Shown piece after piece: positions 30,450 to 40,448 of a DNA stretch of 64,000 nt (the stretch's first letter is position 1; every line of letters starts with the position of its first letter). The stretch lies in assembly GCF_900105965.1 (NCBI RefSeq), contig NZ_FNTV01000001.1, positions 4,030,001-4,094,000 on the forward strand. Direction: 5' to 3'. A model generated the notes under the pieces. The model saw nothing but the letters and a program-made list of their open reading frames with translations, had not been told where the DNA came from and did no database searches. Made by a program: the position numbers and the translations under genes. This DNA comes from Arthrobacter alpinus. GTDB lineage: Bacteria > Actinomycetota > Actinomycetes > Actinomycetales > Micrococcaceae.

Positions 30450-31430
30450 ATGTTGAAGACGCGCCTGATGACGTTCGCCGCCACCGCCGCCGTGCTTGCC
30501 CTGACCGCCTGCGGTTCACAATCCGCAGCCCCCGCGGACTCCGAAAGTGCCGTGGCCGCAACTGTCACCATCGAGGACAACAACGGATCTCACACCATCA
30601 ACACCCCGCTGAAGTCAGTGGTGGCCACGGACAACCGAACCTTTGAGACGCTGGCCGCCTGGGACATCAAGCTCAGCGCCGCTGCTGTAGCGCTCATGCC
30701 TAAAACCAGCCCGTACAAGAGTGACTCCTCGATCATCGACCTGGGCAGTCACAACGAACCGGACTTGGAAGCCGTTGTAGCCGTGGATCCGGACATCATT
30801 GTTAACGGACAGCGCTTCACCCAGTACCAAGATGACTTCCGCAAGCTGGCCCCCAACGCCACCGTCCTGGCCCTTGACCCGCGTGACGGGGAACCGCTGG
30901 ACGCTGAACTGAAGCGCCAGATCACGGTTCTGGGCGAAGTCTTCGGCAAGCAGGCCGAGGCCACCAAGCTCAACGCCGACTTCGATGCAGCCGTTGCCCG
31001 CGTCAAGGCTGCGTACAACAAGGACGACACCGTCATGGGCTTGATCGCCTCCGGAGGCAAGATCAACTACTCCGCACCGAGCACCGGGCGCACCCTGGGC
31101 CCCCTGTTTGACCTCCTGGACCTGACCCCGGCTCTTGAAGTGGACAAGGCAAGCACCGATCACAAGGGTGATGACATCTCCGTCGAGGCCATCGCCAAGT
31201 CCAACCCCACCTGGATGCTGGTCATGGACCGAGACGCCGCCGTTTCAGCAGACGATGCCGAGTACAAGCCGGCCAATGAGGTGCTGGAAACCTCCGCAGC
31301 GTTGAAGAATGTCACGGCTACCAAGTCCGGAAACATCGTTTACATGCCAGCCGATACCTACACCAACGAAGGTATCCAGACCTACACCGAATTCCTTAAC
31401 TCCTTTGCGGATGCCCTCGAAGGCAAGTAA
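30450..31430 (+). CDS. Iron-siderophore binding lipoprotein
   Basis: Substrate-binding subunit of a ferric-siderophore ABC importer, 326 residues. Lipoprotein signal with lipobox LTAC at about residue 21; then a FepB/CeuE-type fold with VVATDNRTFETLAAWDIK, LEAVVAVDPDIIVNGQRF and VYMPADTYTN. The overall pattern resembles YclQ/CeuE-type catecholate binders. A GGAG ribosome site lies seven bases before the ATG. It is first in a four-gene operon controlled by an IdeR-type box and is separated from the permeases by a strong hairpin. Confidence 0.92.
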   Translation: MLKTRLMTFAATAAVLALTACGSQSAAPADSESAVAATVTIEDNNGSHTINTPLKSVVATDNRTFETLAAWDIKLSAAAVALMPKTSPYKSDSSIIDLGSHNEPDLEAVVAVDPDIIVNGQRFTQYQDDFRKLAPNATVLALDPRDGEPLDAELKRQITVLGEVFGKQAEATKLNADFDAAVARVKAAYNKDDTVMGLIASGGKINYSAPSTGRTLGPLFDLLDLTPALEVDKASTDHKGDDISVEAIAKSNPTWMLVMDRDAAVSADDAEYKPANEVLETSAALKNVTATKSGNIVYMPADTYTNEGIQTYTEFLNSFADALEGK

Positions 31431-31446
31431 GAAAATAGCGTTCCCA

Positions 31447-31484
31447 ACAGTGGCAGATCCGGCATTGGCCGGCTCTGCCACTGT
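31447..31484 (+). terminator. Intra-operon hairpin after the binding-protein gene
   Basis: ACAGTGGCAGA and TCTGCCACTGT form a perfect 11-bp stem, continued by a 5-bp inner stem with an ATTG loop. No T-run directly follows, so it more likely stabilises the upstream mRNA or partly terminates, giving more binding protein than permease. Confidence 0.6.
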
Positions 31485-31521
31485 GCTGTTTCCAAGCACG
31501 TTCTGAAAGGACTGCTGCATC

Positions 31522-32526
31522 ATGACCGCCAGACCCGCCTCGGTTAAAACCGTCCCGCCGCAGGGAGCTCGCAACAAGGGCAGGCTCTTTGAGCCCAGCC
31601 TGCTGATAGGCATCGCCATTGTGGCTGCCTTGCTTGTGGTTTCCCTGTTTACCGGTGTCTATGACATCTTTGGTGGCCAAGACGGTGGGGAGATGTTCGC
31701 GGTGACGCGAATACCGCGCACCATAGCCCTGGTTCTGGCGGGGGCAGCCATGGCGATGTCCGGTCTGGTGATGCAGTTGCTGACGCAAAACCGCTTCGTT
31801 GAACCAACCACAACCGGTACCACCGAGTGGGCCGGTCTGGGTCTGCTGGCCGTCATGATCATCAATCCAGGTGCCAGCATCCTGGTCAAGATGTCCGGCG
31901 CGGTTCTGGCGGCGTTCATAGGCACCATGATCTTCTTCATGTTCCTGCGCCGGGTCTCGCTCAAAGCCTCGCTAACGGTTCCCATTGTTGGCATCATGCT
32001 CGGTGCCGTGGTGGGGGCGGTTTCCACCTTTATCGCACTGCAGACCGACATGCTCCAGAGCCTGGGCATTTGGTTTGCCGGCAGCTTCACCTCCGTCCTT
32101 CGCGGCCAGTACGAGGTGCTGTGGATTGTGGCCCTGGTTGGAGTGGTCGTTTTTTACGTTGCCGACAGGTTCACTGTCGCCGGCCTTGGCGAAGAAGTGG
32201 CCACCAACGTAGGCCTGAACTACAACCAAATCATGCTGCTGGGTACCGGGCTCATCGCCGTGGCTACCGGCATTGTCACGGTGGTTGTAGGCAACCTTCC
32301 CTTCCTGGGGTTGATTGTGCCGAACATCGTCTCGATGTTCCGCGGTGACGACCTTCGCGGAAACCTGCCCTGGGTCTGCCTGCTGGGCATTGCCATCGTG
32401 ACAGTGTGTGACCTGGTGGGCCGCACCATCATCATGCCCTTTGAGGTGCCGGTGTCTTTGATACTCGGCGTGATCGGTGCCGTGGTCTTCATTTCACTCC
32501 TACTGAAGCAGCGTCGACATGGCTGA
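31522..32526 (+). CDS. Iron-siderophore ABC permease (FecCD family)
   Basis: Polytopic permease of 334 residues with the FecCD hallmarks RIPRTIALVLAGAAMAMSG and GLIVPNIVSMFRGDD near the end. It forms the channel with the next gene, which it overlaps by eight bases. An AAAGGACTG ribosome site precedes the ATG. Function: import of ferric siderophore across the cytoplasmic membrane. Confidence 0.93.
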   Translation: MTARPASVKTVPPQGARNKGRLFEPSLLIGIAIVAALLVVSLFTGVYDIFGGQDGGEMFAVTRIPRTIALVLAGAAMAMSGLVMQLLTQNRFVEPTTTGTTEWAGLGLLAVMIINPGASILVKMSGAVLAAFIGTMIFFMFLRRVSLKASLTVPIVGIMLGAVVGAVSTFIALQTDMLQSLGIWFAGSFTSVLRGQYEVLWIVALVGVVVFYVADRFTVAGLGEEVATNVGLNYNQIMLLGTGLIAVATGIVTVVVGNLPFLGLIVPNIVSMFRGDDLRGNLPWVCLLGIAIVTVCDLVGRTIIMPFEVPVSLILGVIGAVVFISLLLKQRRHG

Positions 32527-33571
32527 AACACTCCCACGCACCACGGCCCCACTGAGCCGGCACCACGGTGGCCGGTCCACCGGCCCCCTGCCGACGGCCG
32601 CAGTGCGAAAGCGCTACTGGATCATCCTGAGCATCTTGATTGTCTTGGCCGCAGGCTTTGGCTTTGGACTGCTTGCCTGGGACAACCCCATGCCCGTGGG
32701 CACACCCGGCTTCTGGCGAATCGCTGAGCTCCGGGCCACCAGCATTGTGGTGATGGCGGTGGTGGCCATCTGCCAGGCCATGGCAACAGTCAGCTTTCAA
32801 ACGGCCACCAACAACCGCATCATCACGCCGTCGATCATGGGCTTTGAATCCTTGTTTGTGGCCGTTCAGACGTGCGCCGTCTTTTTCATGGGCGCCGCGG
32901 GCGTGGTCATGATGGCCGGTATTCCGCAGTTCATCCTGCAAATCGTGATCATGGTGGGCTTGTCCATGGCGCTCTACGGCTGGTTGTTGTCGGGCAAGTA
33001 CGGCAATCTGCAGATCATGCTGCTCGTAGGGATCGTGATTGGCGGTGGGCTGGGAGCCATCTCCGCTTTCATGCAGCGGCTGCTGAGTCCCAGCAACTTT
33101 GACGTTCTTACCGCCCGGCTCTTCGGCTCTGTCTCCAACGCTGATCCCGCCTACCTGCCCATTGCCATCCCGCTGTGCCTGGCCGCCGGGACCCTGCTGC
33201 TGCTCAACGCAAAACGGCTGAACATCATTGCCCTGGGCGCGGACACCACCACCAACTTGGGGCTCAACCACCGCTTCGAAGTGATGCGGGTGCTGTTCCT
33301 GGTTTCCATACTCATGGCGACGTCCACGGCGCTTGTTGGGCCAATGACGTTCCTTGGCTTTTTGGTGGCAACCCTGGCCTACCAGCTGGCCGACACCTAC
33401 GACCACAAATATGTGTTCCCAGTGGCCGCCTTGGTGGGCTTTGTGGTTCTTTCCGGCGCGTACTTTGTCATGAAAAACATCTTCTACGCCCAGGGTGTGG
33501 TCTCCATCCTCATCGAGGCCGTAGGCGGAACCCTGTTCTTGTTCTTTATTCTCCGAAAGGGTCGACTGTGA
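32519..33571 (+). CDS. Iron-siderophore ABC permease (FecCD family)
   Basis: Second FecCD-type permease, 350 residues, with about nine predicted membrane helices and the FGSVSNADPAYLPIAIPL and GPMTFLGFLVATLAYQLA segments. Two unlike permeases are usual for siderophore importers that use heterodimeric channels, such as YclNO. It overlaps both neighbours by a few bases, so translation is coupled. Confidence 0.92.
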   Translation: MAETLPRTTAPLSRHHGGRSTGPLPTAAVRKRYWIILSILIVLAAGFGFGLLAWDNPMPVGTPGFWRIAELRATSIVVMAVVAICQAMATVSFQTATNNRIITPSIMGFESLFVAVQTCAVFFMGAAGVVMMAGIPQFILQIVIMVGLSMALYGWLLSGKYGNLQIMLLVGIVIGGGLGAISAFMQRLLSPSNFDVLTARLFGSVSNADPAYLPIAIPLCLAAGTLLLLNAKRLNIIALGADTTTNLGLNHRFEVMRVLFLVSILMATSTALVGPMTFLGFLVATLAYQLADTYDHKYVFPVAALVGFVVLSGAYFVMKNIFYAQGVVSILIEAVGGTLFLFFILRKGRL

Positions 33572-34323
33572 TCACGCTGACCGATGTTTCAAAAAGTTAC
33601 AGCAGCGAGGTCGCCATTGGCCCGGTAACTCTGCAGATCCCCGCCGGTGGCATTACCGCATTGGTGGGCCCCAACGGGGCAGGGAAGTCAACGTTGTTGA
33701 CAATGATCGGGCGCTTGCTGGGGCTCGACGCCGGTGTCATTGAGGTCGCCGGATATGACGTGTCCAGCACCTCCTCCAAGGACCTGGCGAAGATCGTGGC
33801 GATCCTGCGTCAAGAAAACCACTTCGTGGCACGTCTTACGGTCCGCCAGCTGGTTGGCTTTGGCCGATTCCCACACACCAAGGGGCGGCTGACCGCGGCC
33901 GATGAGGAAGTCATCAGCCGGTCCATCGATTTCCTCAACCTTCACGAGTTGGAGAACCGCTATTTGGACCAGCTCTCGGGAGGGCAGCGCCAACGAGCCT
34001 ATGTTGCCATGGTGCTGGCCCAGGACACCGACTACGTGCTGCTGGATGAGCCGTTGAACAATTTGGACATGAAGCACTCCGCGCAGATGATGCAACTCCT
34101 CCACAAGGCAGCCCGCGAGTTGGGCCGCACCATTGTCATTGTTCTGCATGACATCAACTTCGCCGGGCACTATGCGGACCATATCTGCGCAGTGAAAGAT
34201 GGCAAGGTCATTGAATTCGGTACGCCGGAGGAGATCATGACCGATGAGGTGCTCAGCAGCGTCTTTGACACACCCGTGACGGTGATCGACGGCCCGCGCG
34301 GACCGCTTGCCGTGTACTACTGA
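33568..34323 (+). CDS. Iron-siderophore ABC transporter ATP-binding protein
   Basis: ATPase of 251 residues from the GTG at 33568, which overlaps the permease stop by four bases; an in-frame upstream ATG at 33175 is inside that permease. Walker A GPNGAGKST (about 34-42), Q-loop RQENHF, signature LSGGQRQRAYVAM (about 137) and Walker B YVLLDEPLNNLD, with the switch His in VLHDINFA, are all intact. It powers the importer and ends the operon. Confidence 0.94.
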   Translation: MITLTDVSKSYSSEVAIGPVTLQIPAGGITALVGPNGAGKSTLLTMIGRLLGLDAGVIEVAGYDVSSTSSKDLAKIVAILRQENHFVARLTVRQLVGFGRFPHTKGRLTAADEEVISRSIDFLNLHELENRYLDQLSGGQRQRAYVAMVLAQDTDYVLLDEPLNNLDMKHSAQMMQLLHKAARELGRTIVIVLHDINFAGHYADHICAVKDGKVIEFGTPEEIMTDEVLSSVFDTPVTVIDGPRGPLAVYY

Positions 34324-34345
34324 CCCCTCGCAGGCAGGCCGGGAG

Positions 34346-35158
34346 TTACGTGTCCTTGCGGATCCACTTGAACGTCATCTTGCACAGCGCGAGCCCCAAC
34401 ACCAGCCACATGCCCAGCACCAACGCCACGAGCCCCAAATCCCACGCGCCCGAGGGCTCGGCGGCCTCGAAGGTGGCGGGCAGGAACACGCTGCGCATGC
34501 CTTGAGCCATCCATTTCAGCGGAAAAATGCTGGCAAAGTTCTGTAGCCAGCCCGGCAACTGGGAAAAGTTCAAGTACACGCCTGAGATGAATTGCAGCAC
34601 CAGAACCAGCGGGATGATCACTGCCGTGGCCGACTTTCCCGTCCGGGGGAGCGCGGAGAGCGCAATACCCAGGACACAACTGGTGATGACACCAAAGAGA
34701 AATACCCAGGCAAAAGTCAGCCACTTGCCAGGCTCGCTGGGCAGCTCCACGTTGAAGGCAACTCGGGCCACCAGCAGCAGTAAGGCCACCTGCAACACCG
34801 AACTGAGCAGGACCATGCCGATCTTGCCCATGAAATAGGAAAACACTGGCAGGGGAGTTCCGCCGAGACGTTTGAGCGTGCCGTCACCCTTTTCTGCCGC
34901 GATGTCCACCGCGAGGTTTTGCACGCCGCTGAGCAACATGCCCGCGGCCACCATGCCTGGCACATAGAACGACGCCACCGTGATGCCACCGCTGCCATCG
35001 GGGGCCGTGCCGATGTTGCCGCTGGTGCTGAAGGCCACGGCAAAAATGGACAACATCATGATGGGGAACAGGAACGTGAAGAACACGGTATCGCCCTGCC
35101 GAAAGTACACCTTGAGCTCGTAGCCGATCCGTGAAGTGCCCAGTTGGAGTGTTCTCAT
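34346..35158 (-). CDS. ABC-2 type exporter permease
   Basis: 270-residue membrane protein with six predicted helices and the ABC-2 family layout (YELKVYFRQGD at the start, GVQNLAVDIAAEKGDGTLKRL in the middle). It overlaps its ATPase gene by ATGA. The pair resembles drug or lipid exporters of the DrrAB/NatAB type, but the substrate cannot be deduced. It is convergent with the siderophore operon, 22 bases away. Confidence 0.9.
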   Translation of the reverse strand: MRTLQLGTSRIGYELKVYFRQGDTVFFTFLFPIMMLSIFAVAFSTSGNIGTAPDGSGGITVASFYVPGMVAAGMLLSGVQNLAVDIAAEKGDGTLKRLGGTPLPVFSYFMGKIGMVLLSSVLQVALLLLVARVAFNVELPSEPGKWLTFAWVFLFGVITSCVLGIALSALPRTGKSATAVIIPLVLVLQFISGVYLNFSQLPGWLQNFASIFPLKWMAQGMRSVFLPATFEAAEPSGAWDLGLVALVLGMWLVLGLALCKMTFKWIRKDT

Positions 35159-36030
35159 GCGTTTTCCTCCGCAGTCTTGGGTGCGGCTGAATGGGTACCC
35201 ACCATGCCTAGATAAATGTCCTCGAGGCTGGGCCGGGTGATTTCCAAACCATCCACCTCGCCTCCGGCCTCGGCGTACAGCCGCGCCGCGAGTGCTGCCG
35301 GTTCGGCGGTGCGCTCACTGCGGACGACGCCGTCCTGCCGCCACCGCACCAGTGGCACCCTTGCGCTTGCCCCGCCGATAACATCGATGGGGCCGATGTC
35401 CACGAGCTTGCCACCCACGATGACACCTGCCCGGTCTGCCAACGTCGCAGCCTCATCCAAGTAGTGGGTGGTGAGCAAAATGGTGGTGCCTTCGGCCTTG
35501 AGCTGGTTGATCAAGTCCCAAAATTGTCGCCGGGCTTCCGGATCGAAGCCGGTGGTGGGTTCGTCCAAGAACAAGAGCCTGGGCCTGCCAATGATTCCCA
35601 ACGCCACATCAACCCGGCGGCGCTGACCGCCGGAGAGTTTGCTGATGCGGGTCTTTGCTTTGCTGCCCAAACCCACAGCCTCGATGACGTCGGCGACGTT
35701 GCGCGGATGAGGATAGTAGGCGGCGAAGTGAGTCAGCTGCTCCACGACACTGACATTGCCGCTCTCCCCGGTGGATTGCAAAACGATGCCCAGTTGCGAC
35801 TTCCAGTCCAGCCCGCCGTGTGCCGGGTCCACGCCCAGGACACGAACGTCACCGCTTGTCCTGTCGCGGTAGCCTTCCAAGATTTCTATCGTGGTGCTCT
35901 TGCCAGCACCGTTGGGGCCGAGCAAAGCAAAGGTCTCGCCCTCATGGATGTCGAAGCTGATGCCGTCCACGGCTTTGAAGCTGCCATAGGTTTTTTGGAG
36001 GTCGCGCACCTGCACGGGGCTCATTGTCAT
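35155..36030 (-). CDS. ABC exporter ATP-binding protein
   Basis: ATPase of the ABC-2 exporter, 291 residues from the ATG at 36030 (MTMSPVQVRDL). The in-frame ATG at 36492 would run through the oppositely oriented ankyrin gene and is rejected. Walker A GPNGAGKSTT, signature LSGGQRRRVDVAL, Walker B LLFLDEPTTGFDPEARR and the switch His in TTHYLDEA are complete. A C-terminal extension of about 70 residues is typical of DrrA-like proteins. Confidence 0.92.
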   Translation of the reverse strand: MTMSPVQVRDLQKTYGSFKAVDGISFDIHEGETFALLGPNGAGKSTTIEILEGYRDRTSGDVRVLGVDPAHGGLDWKSQLGIVLQSTGESGNVSVVEQLTHFAAYYPHPRNVADVIEAVGLGSKAKTRISKLSGGQRRRVDVALGIIGRPRLLFLDEPTTGFDPEARRQFWDLINQLKAEGTTILLTTHYLDEAATLADRAGVIVGGKLVDIGPIDVIGGASARVPLVRWRQDGVVRSERTAEPAALAARLYAEAGGEVDGLEITRPSLEDIYLGMVGTHSAAPKTAEENA

Positions 36031-36103
36031 AGCTTCATCCTGACATCTTTGGTGAAGACACCAAAGATGTTTAGGCACAATGCGTCGCGTTAGGCTGTGC
36101 GGC

Positions 36104-36904
36104 ATGATCAAATCGCATATTGGCCTGAAGTTGGCAATAATGTTGGCCGTTTCAGTCGCGTTGGCCAGCTGCCAAACGGGCAAGCCAGCCGACAACGGTA
36201 CGCCAGGGCCAACTGCTGCCACGTCGGAGGCACAACCGTCCTCTCCGTCGCCAACACCGCTGCCATCCAGTGCTCCGCCACTGACACCCCAACAGCAAAT
36301 GGCTCTCAACACCGAACTCATTGGCGCGGCCACGAACAATGATTCCGCTGCGGTGGTGGCCCTGCTGGCCGATGGAGCCCAGCTGGAGTTCAAGGGAGCA
36401 GAAGGACGGACGGCTCTCGTGGCAGCGACGAAATCCAACGCAGTGGCGGCTGCCAAATCCTTAATGGCAGCCGGAGCCAACGTCAACACCAAAGACGATC
36501 TGCAAGATTCCGCCTTCCTCTATGCCGGGGCCGAAGCCCTCGACGAGATCCTGGAGATGACGTTGGCGCACGGGGCTGACGTCAAAAGCACCAACCGGTA
36601 TGGGGGAACCGCCTTGATCCCGGCGTGTGAGCACGGGCATGTCAGCACCGTGAAGATCCTGCTCGCTGCCGAGGTTCCTGTGGACCACGTGAACAACTTG
36701 GGATGGACGGGGCTGTTGGAAGCGGTGATCCTTGGAACCGGCGGGGAAGCTCACCAGGAAGTGGTTCGCCTGCTAATTCAGGCTGGAGCCAACGTCAATC
36801 TGGCCGACGCGAACGGCGTCACCGCGCTGGCTCACGCCCAAGCCACAGGGCAAGGCGCCATAGCGCAGTTGCTCCTCAACGCCGGAGCCCAAGGTGCGCC
36901 GTGA
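36104..36904 (+). CDS. Ankyrin-repeat lipoprotein
   Basis: Exported lipoprotein with a lipobox LASC near residue 22, a Pro/Ser/Thr-rich spacer, and about five ankyrin repeats (GAQLEFKGAEGRTALVAATK, GANVNTKDDLQDSAFLYA, GADVKSTNRYGGTALIPA, VPVDHVNNLGWTGLLEA, GANVNLADANGVTALAHA). I prefer the ATG at 36104 (266 residues) because it gives a clean signal peptide; the ATG at 36080 would add eight residues. Ankyrin proteins bind other proteins; the partner is unknown. It is the gene immediately before groES, with its own direction of reading the same. Confidence 0.85.
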   Translation: MIKSHIGLKLAIMLAVSVALASCQTGKPADNGTPGPTAATSEAQPSSPSPTPLPSSAPPLTPQQQMALNTELIGAATNNDSAAVVALLADGAQLEFKGAEGRTALVAATKSNAVAAAKSLMAAGANVNTKDDLQDSAFLYAGAEALDEILEMTLAHGADVKSTNRYGGTALIPACEHGHVSTVKILLAAEVPVDHVNNLGWTGLLEAVILGTGGEAHQEVVRLLIQAGANVNLADANGVTALAHAQATGQGAIAQLLLNAGAQGAP

Positions 36905-36945
36905 GCGTAACCGGGCCCGCCGGCGTCGTACTTTTAGGGTCAAAT

Positions 36946-36972
36946 CTGGCACTCGCCTTGACCGAGTGCTAA
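36946..36972. promoter_or_regulatory. CIRCE element 1 (HrcA operator)
   Basis: CTGGCACTC, nine bases, GAGTGCTAA. The right arm is perfect and the left arm matches 7 of 9 positions of the consensus TTAGCACTC-N9-GAGTGCTAA. It overlaps the -35 region of the groES promoter. Confidence 0.75.
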
Positions 36973-36987
36973 TCGATTCCCTAGAGT
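36958..36987 (+). promoter_or_regulatory. groESL promoter
   Basis: TTGACC (36958-36963), 18-base spacer, TAGAGT (36982-36987). Transcription would start near 36994, inside CIRCE element 2. Confidence 0.65.
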
Positions 36988-36991
36988 CGAG

Positions 36992-37018
36992 TTAGCACTC
37001 TCGCCCTGAGGGTGCTAA
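36992..37018. promoter_or_regulatory. CIRCE element 2 (HrcA operator)
   Basis: TTAGCACTC, nine bases, GGGTGCTAA: left arm perfect, right arm one mismatch. It covers the predicted transcription start. The leader then runs about 120 bases to the groES start with no other feature I can name. Confidence 0.88.
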
Positions 37019-37141
37019 CTGCTTATCTTTTTGGCCATGGGAGCAACACCGGCACCGCGACGACGGTTGGGGCTCCACAAAACATGGCCAGCAAGCCTGC
37101 CAGTCATCCATAGAATTTACGCATGTGAAGGAGAGGTCCGA

Positions 37142-37438
37142 GTGTCGGTCTCTATTAAGCCTCTTGAGGATCGTATTGTTGTTCGCCAGCTCGAAGCAGA
37201 GCTGACCACCGCTTCCGGTCTGGTTATCCCGGACACTGCCAAGGAAAAGCCCCAGGAGGGCGAAGTTGTGGCAGTTGGACCCGGCCGCGTTGATGACAAC
37301 GGCAACCGTGTCCCGATCGATGTTGCCGTTGGCGACGTTGTTATCTACTCCAAGTACGGTGGAACCGAAGTCAAGACCGGCGGCGAAGAGCTGCTGGTTC
37401 TCTCGGCCCGCGACGTACTGGCCATCGTAGTTAAGTAA
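37142..37438 (+). CDS. groES: Co-chaperonin GroES
   Basis: 10-kDa lid of the GroEL chamber, 98 residues from the GTG at 37142 ([13 protein letters not shown]), after a GGAGAGG ribosome site. The mobile-loop region ([23 protein letters not shown]) and the [14 protein letters not shown] segment are typical. Transcribed with groEL under HrcA, through two CIRCE elements. An in-frame upstream start at 37031 is not supported. Confidence 0.96.
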   Translation: MSVSIKPLEDRIVVRQLEAELTTASGLVIPDTAKEKPQEGEVVAVGPGRVDDNGNRVPIDVAVGDVVIYSKYGGTEVKTGGEELLVLSARDVLAIVVK

Positions 37439-37450
37439 CCACTTTTGTAA

Positions 37451-39142
<1,692 letters not shown>

Positions 39143-39143
39143 T

Positions 39144-39210
39144 CCCCACACCCTCCCAACGTTCAGCCGCTGGCGCGTCTGAACGTTGGGGCCCTCGGGC
39201 GCGTGGGCCC
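39144..39210. repeat. Diverged single copy of the 57-bp repeat family
   Basis: Starts directly after the groEL stop with CCCACACCCTCCCA and ends with CCCTCGGGCGCGTGGGCCCA, the same ends as each unit of the array at 50677. The centre is different: CCCAACGTTCAG (39155-39166) pairs with CTGAACGTTGGG (39179-39190) in a 12-bp hairpin. Confidence 0.7.
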
Positions 39211-39222
39211 AGCTAGTTTTGG

Positions 39223-39288
39223 AAATGCCGCCGTTCGCGCATTTTGGCACCGATATACCGGTGGCATTGTGCGGGAACGGCGGCATTT
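39223..39288. terminator. Terminator of groESL, bidirectional
   Basis: AAATGCCGCCGTTC and GAACGGCGGCATTT form a perfect 14-bp stem, with further pairing inside (CACCG/CGGTG), followed by TTTTTG on the plus strand. It lies between the convergent groEL and DUF389 genes. Confidence 0.8.
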
Positions 39289-39293
39289 TTGCT

Positions 39294-40292
39294 TTAACGG
39301 CGGAAGGGGCTGCGAACTCCGATCCGCGGCAGGGCAAGTTTCGCCTGAGCGGCGGAGTACTGCGACGGCACCGGTCGACGTCGTTGGCCGAGTCGGTAGA
39401 TCAGCAAGACTGCCGCGGCAGAGACGATGATGCCTGAAACGTTGAGCAGCAGTTGCAGGGCGGAGCCGGCCGCACGGTCGGGCTGGCCCAACACCAACGC
39501 CACGGCAACATAGCCTGCAGCCGGAACTGTTGTCACAGATATGAAGACGCCCACCAGCACCGCAGACTTGCGCCCAATTAGCGACAACATTCCCGCGGCG
39601 CCGGCCAGAACAGCCACAATGAACGAATACCAGCCGGGATGGTAGATGAAATCCGTGGAGTTGGAACCGTTCAGCACGTCCGCGGGGTCGAAGAGTCCCA
39701 TTGAGACGGAGAACGCTGCGGCCACGGCCGTGACGACCATGGCCAGAGGGAAACCAACCGCCAGTGCCAGGAATGCGCGCCGGGCCAATGCCCAACGCCT
39801 GTCCACCAGGGCCAAGGCAAGGCCCGCCAAGGCCCCAAATTCCGGGCCCACCACCATGGCGCCCACAATGGCGATGGTGGAATTGGTGACAATGCCAATG
39901 CCGGCCAACTGGACCGCGATGATCATGAATGCCAGGTAGCTCCAAGTCAGCTTGGACTCCTCGCTGGTGTTCTTCTCCACCTCATCCCAAATGATGGCGT
40001 CGGCTTCCTGACCGGGGACAGCGTTGTCGGCCTGCTCCAGGAGTTCTGAGATCACCAGTTCCGGGCTGGTGATGGTGACTGAACCGACGCTGGCGATATT
40101 GAGCCCATGGAGTTTCTCCAGCAGGCCTTCAGCGCTTTCGCGCACCGCTTGCAGGGTGATCACATCACCGGGGGGAATTATTGAAGCTCCCCGGACCCGG
40201 GAAACCTCGGAGACTCCGGCGTGTTCTGATGCCAGGGCCACCACCCGGTCCGAAAGTTCAGCCGGGATAACAATCCGAATTTGCAGTGCCAT
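39294..40292 (-). CDS. DUF389 membrane protein
   Basis: 332-residue membrane protein of the TIGR00341/DUF389 family, function unknown. About 125 soluble residues (MALQIRIVIPAELSDRVVALA) precede six predicted helices; the conserved segments GIVTNSTIAIVGAMVVGPEFGAL and DVLNGSNSTDFIYHPGW are present. AGGAAG lies about seven bases before the ATG. It is monocistronic. Some family members have been proposed as transporters but no substrate is established. Confidence 0.87.
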   Translation of the reverse strand: MALQIRIVIPAELSDRVVALASEHAGVSEVSRVRGASIIPPGDVITLQAVRESAEGLLEKLHGLNIASVGSVTITSPELVISELLEQADNAVPGQEADAIIWDEVEKNTSEESKLTWSYLAFMIIAVQLAGIGIVTNSTIAIVGAMVVGPEFGALAGLALALVDRRWALARRAFLALAVGFPLAMVVTAVAAAFSVSMGLFDPADVLNGSNSTDFIYHPGWYSFIVAVLAGAAGMLSLIGRKSAVLVGVFISVTTVPAAGYVAVALVLGQPDRAAGSALQLLLNVSGIIVSAAAVLLIYRLGQRRRPVPSQYSAAQAKLALPRIGVRSPFRR

Positions 40293-40448
40293 CTGCTGCT
40301 TCCTGTGGTGCCGGTGCTTGATCGGAACACTACTACAGGGCCGTGAGGTGGTTCACGGAAGACGTGTCTGCCGTCCGGATGGACGTACGGTGTTAAAGAA
40401 GACTCGAACCGTGGGGGCGGTGCAATCCATACGGAAAGTGCTTTTTGA

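Noticed and set aside
32489..33406. 305-codon minus-strand frame
   Set aside because: Antisense to the FecCD permeases, whose motifs are clear.
36031..36492. N-terminal extension of the ABC exporter ATPase
   Set aside because: Overlaps the oppositely oriented ankyrin lipoprotein gene, and ABC ATPases of this kind begin near MTMSPVQVRDL.
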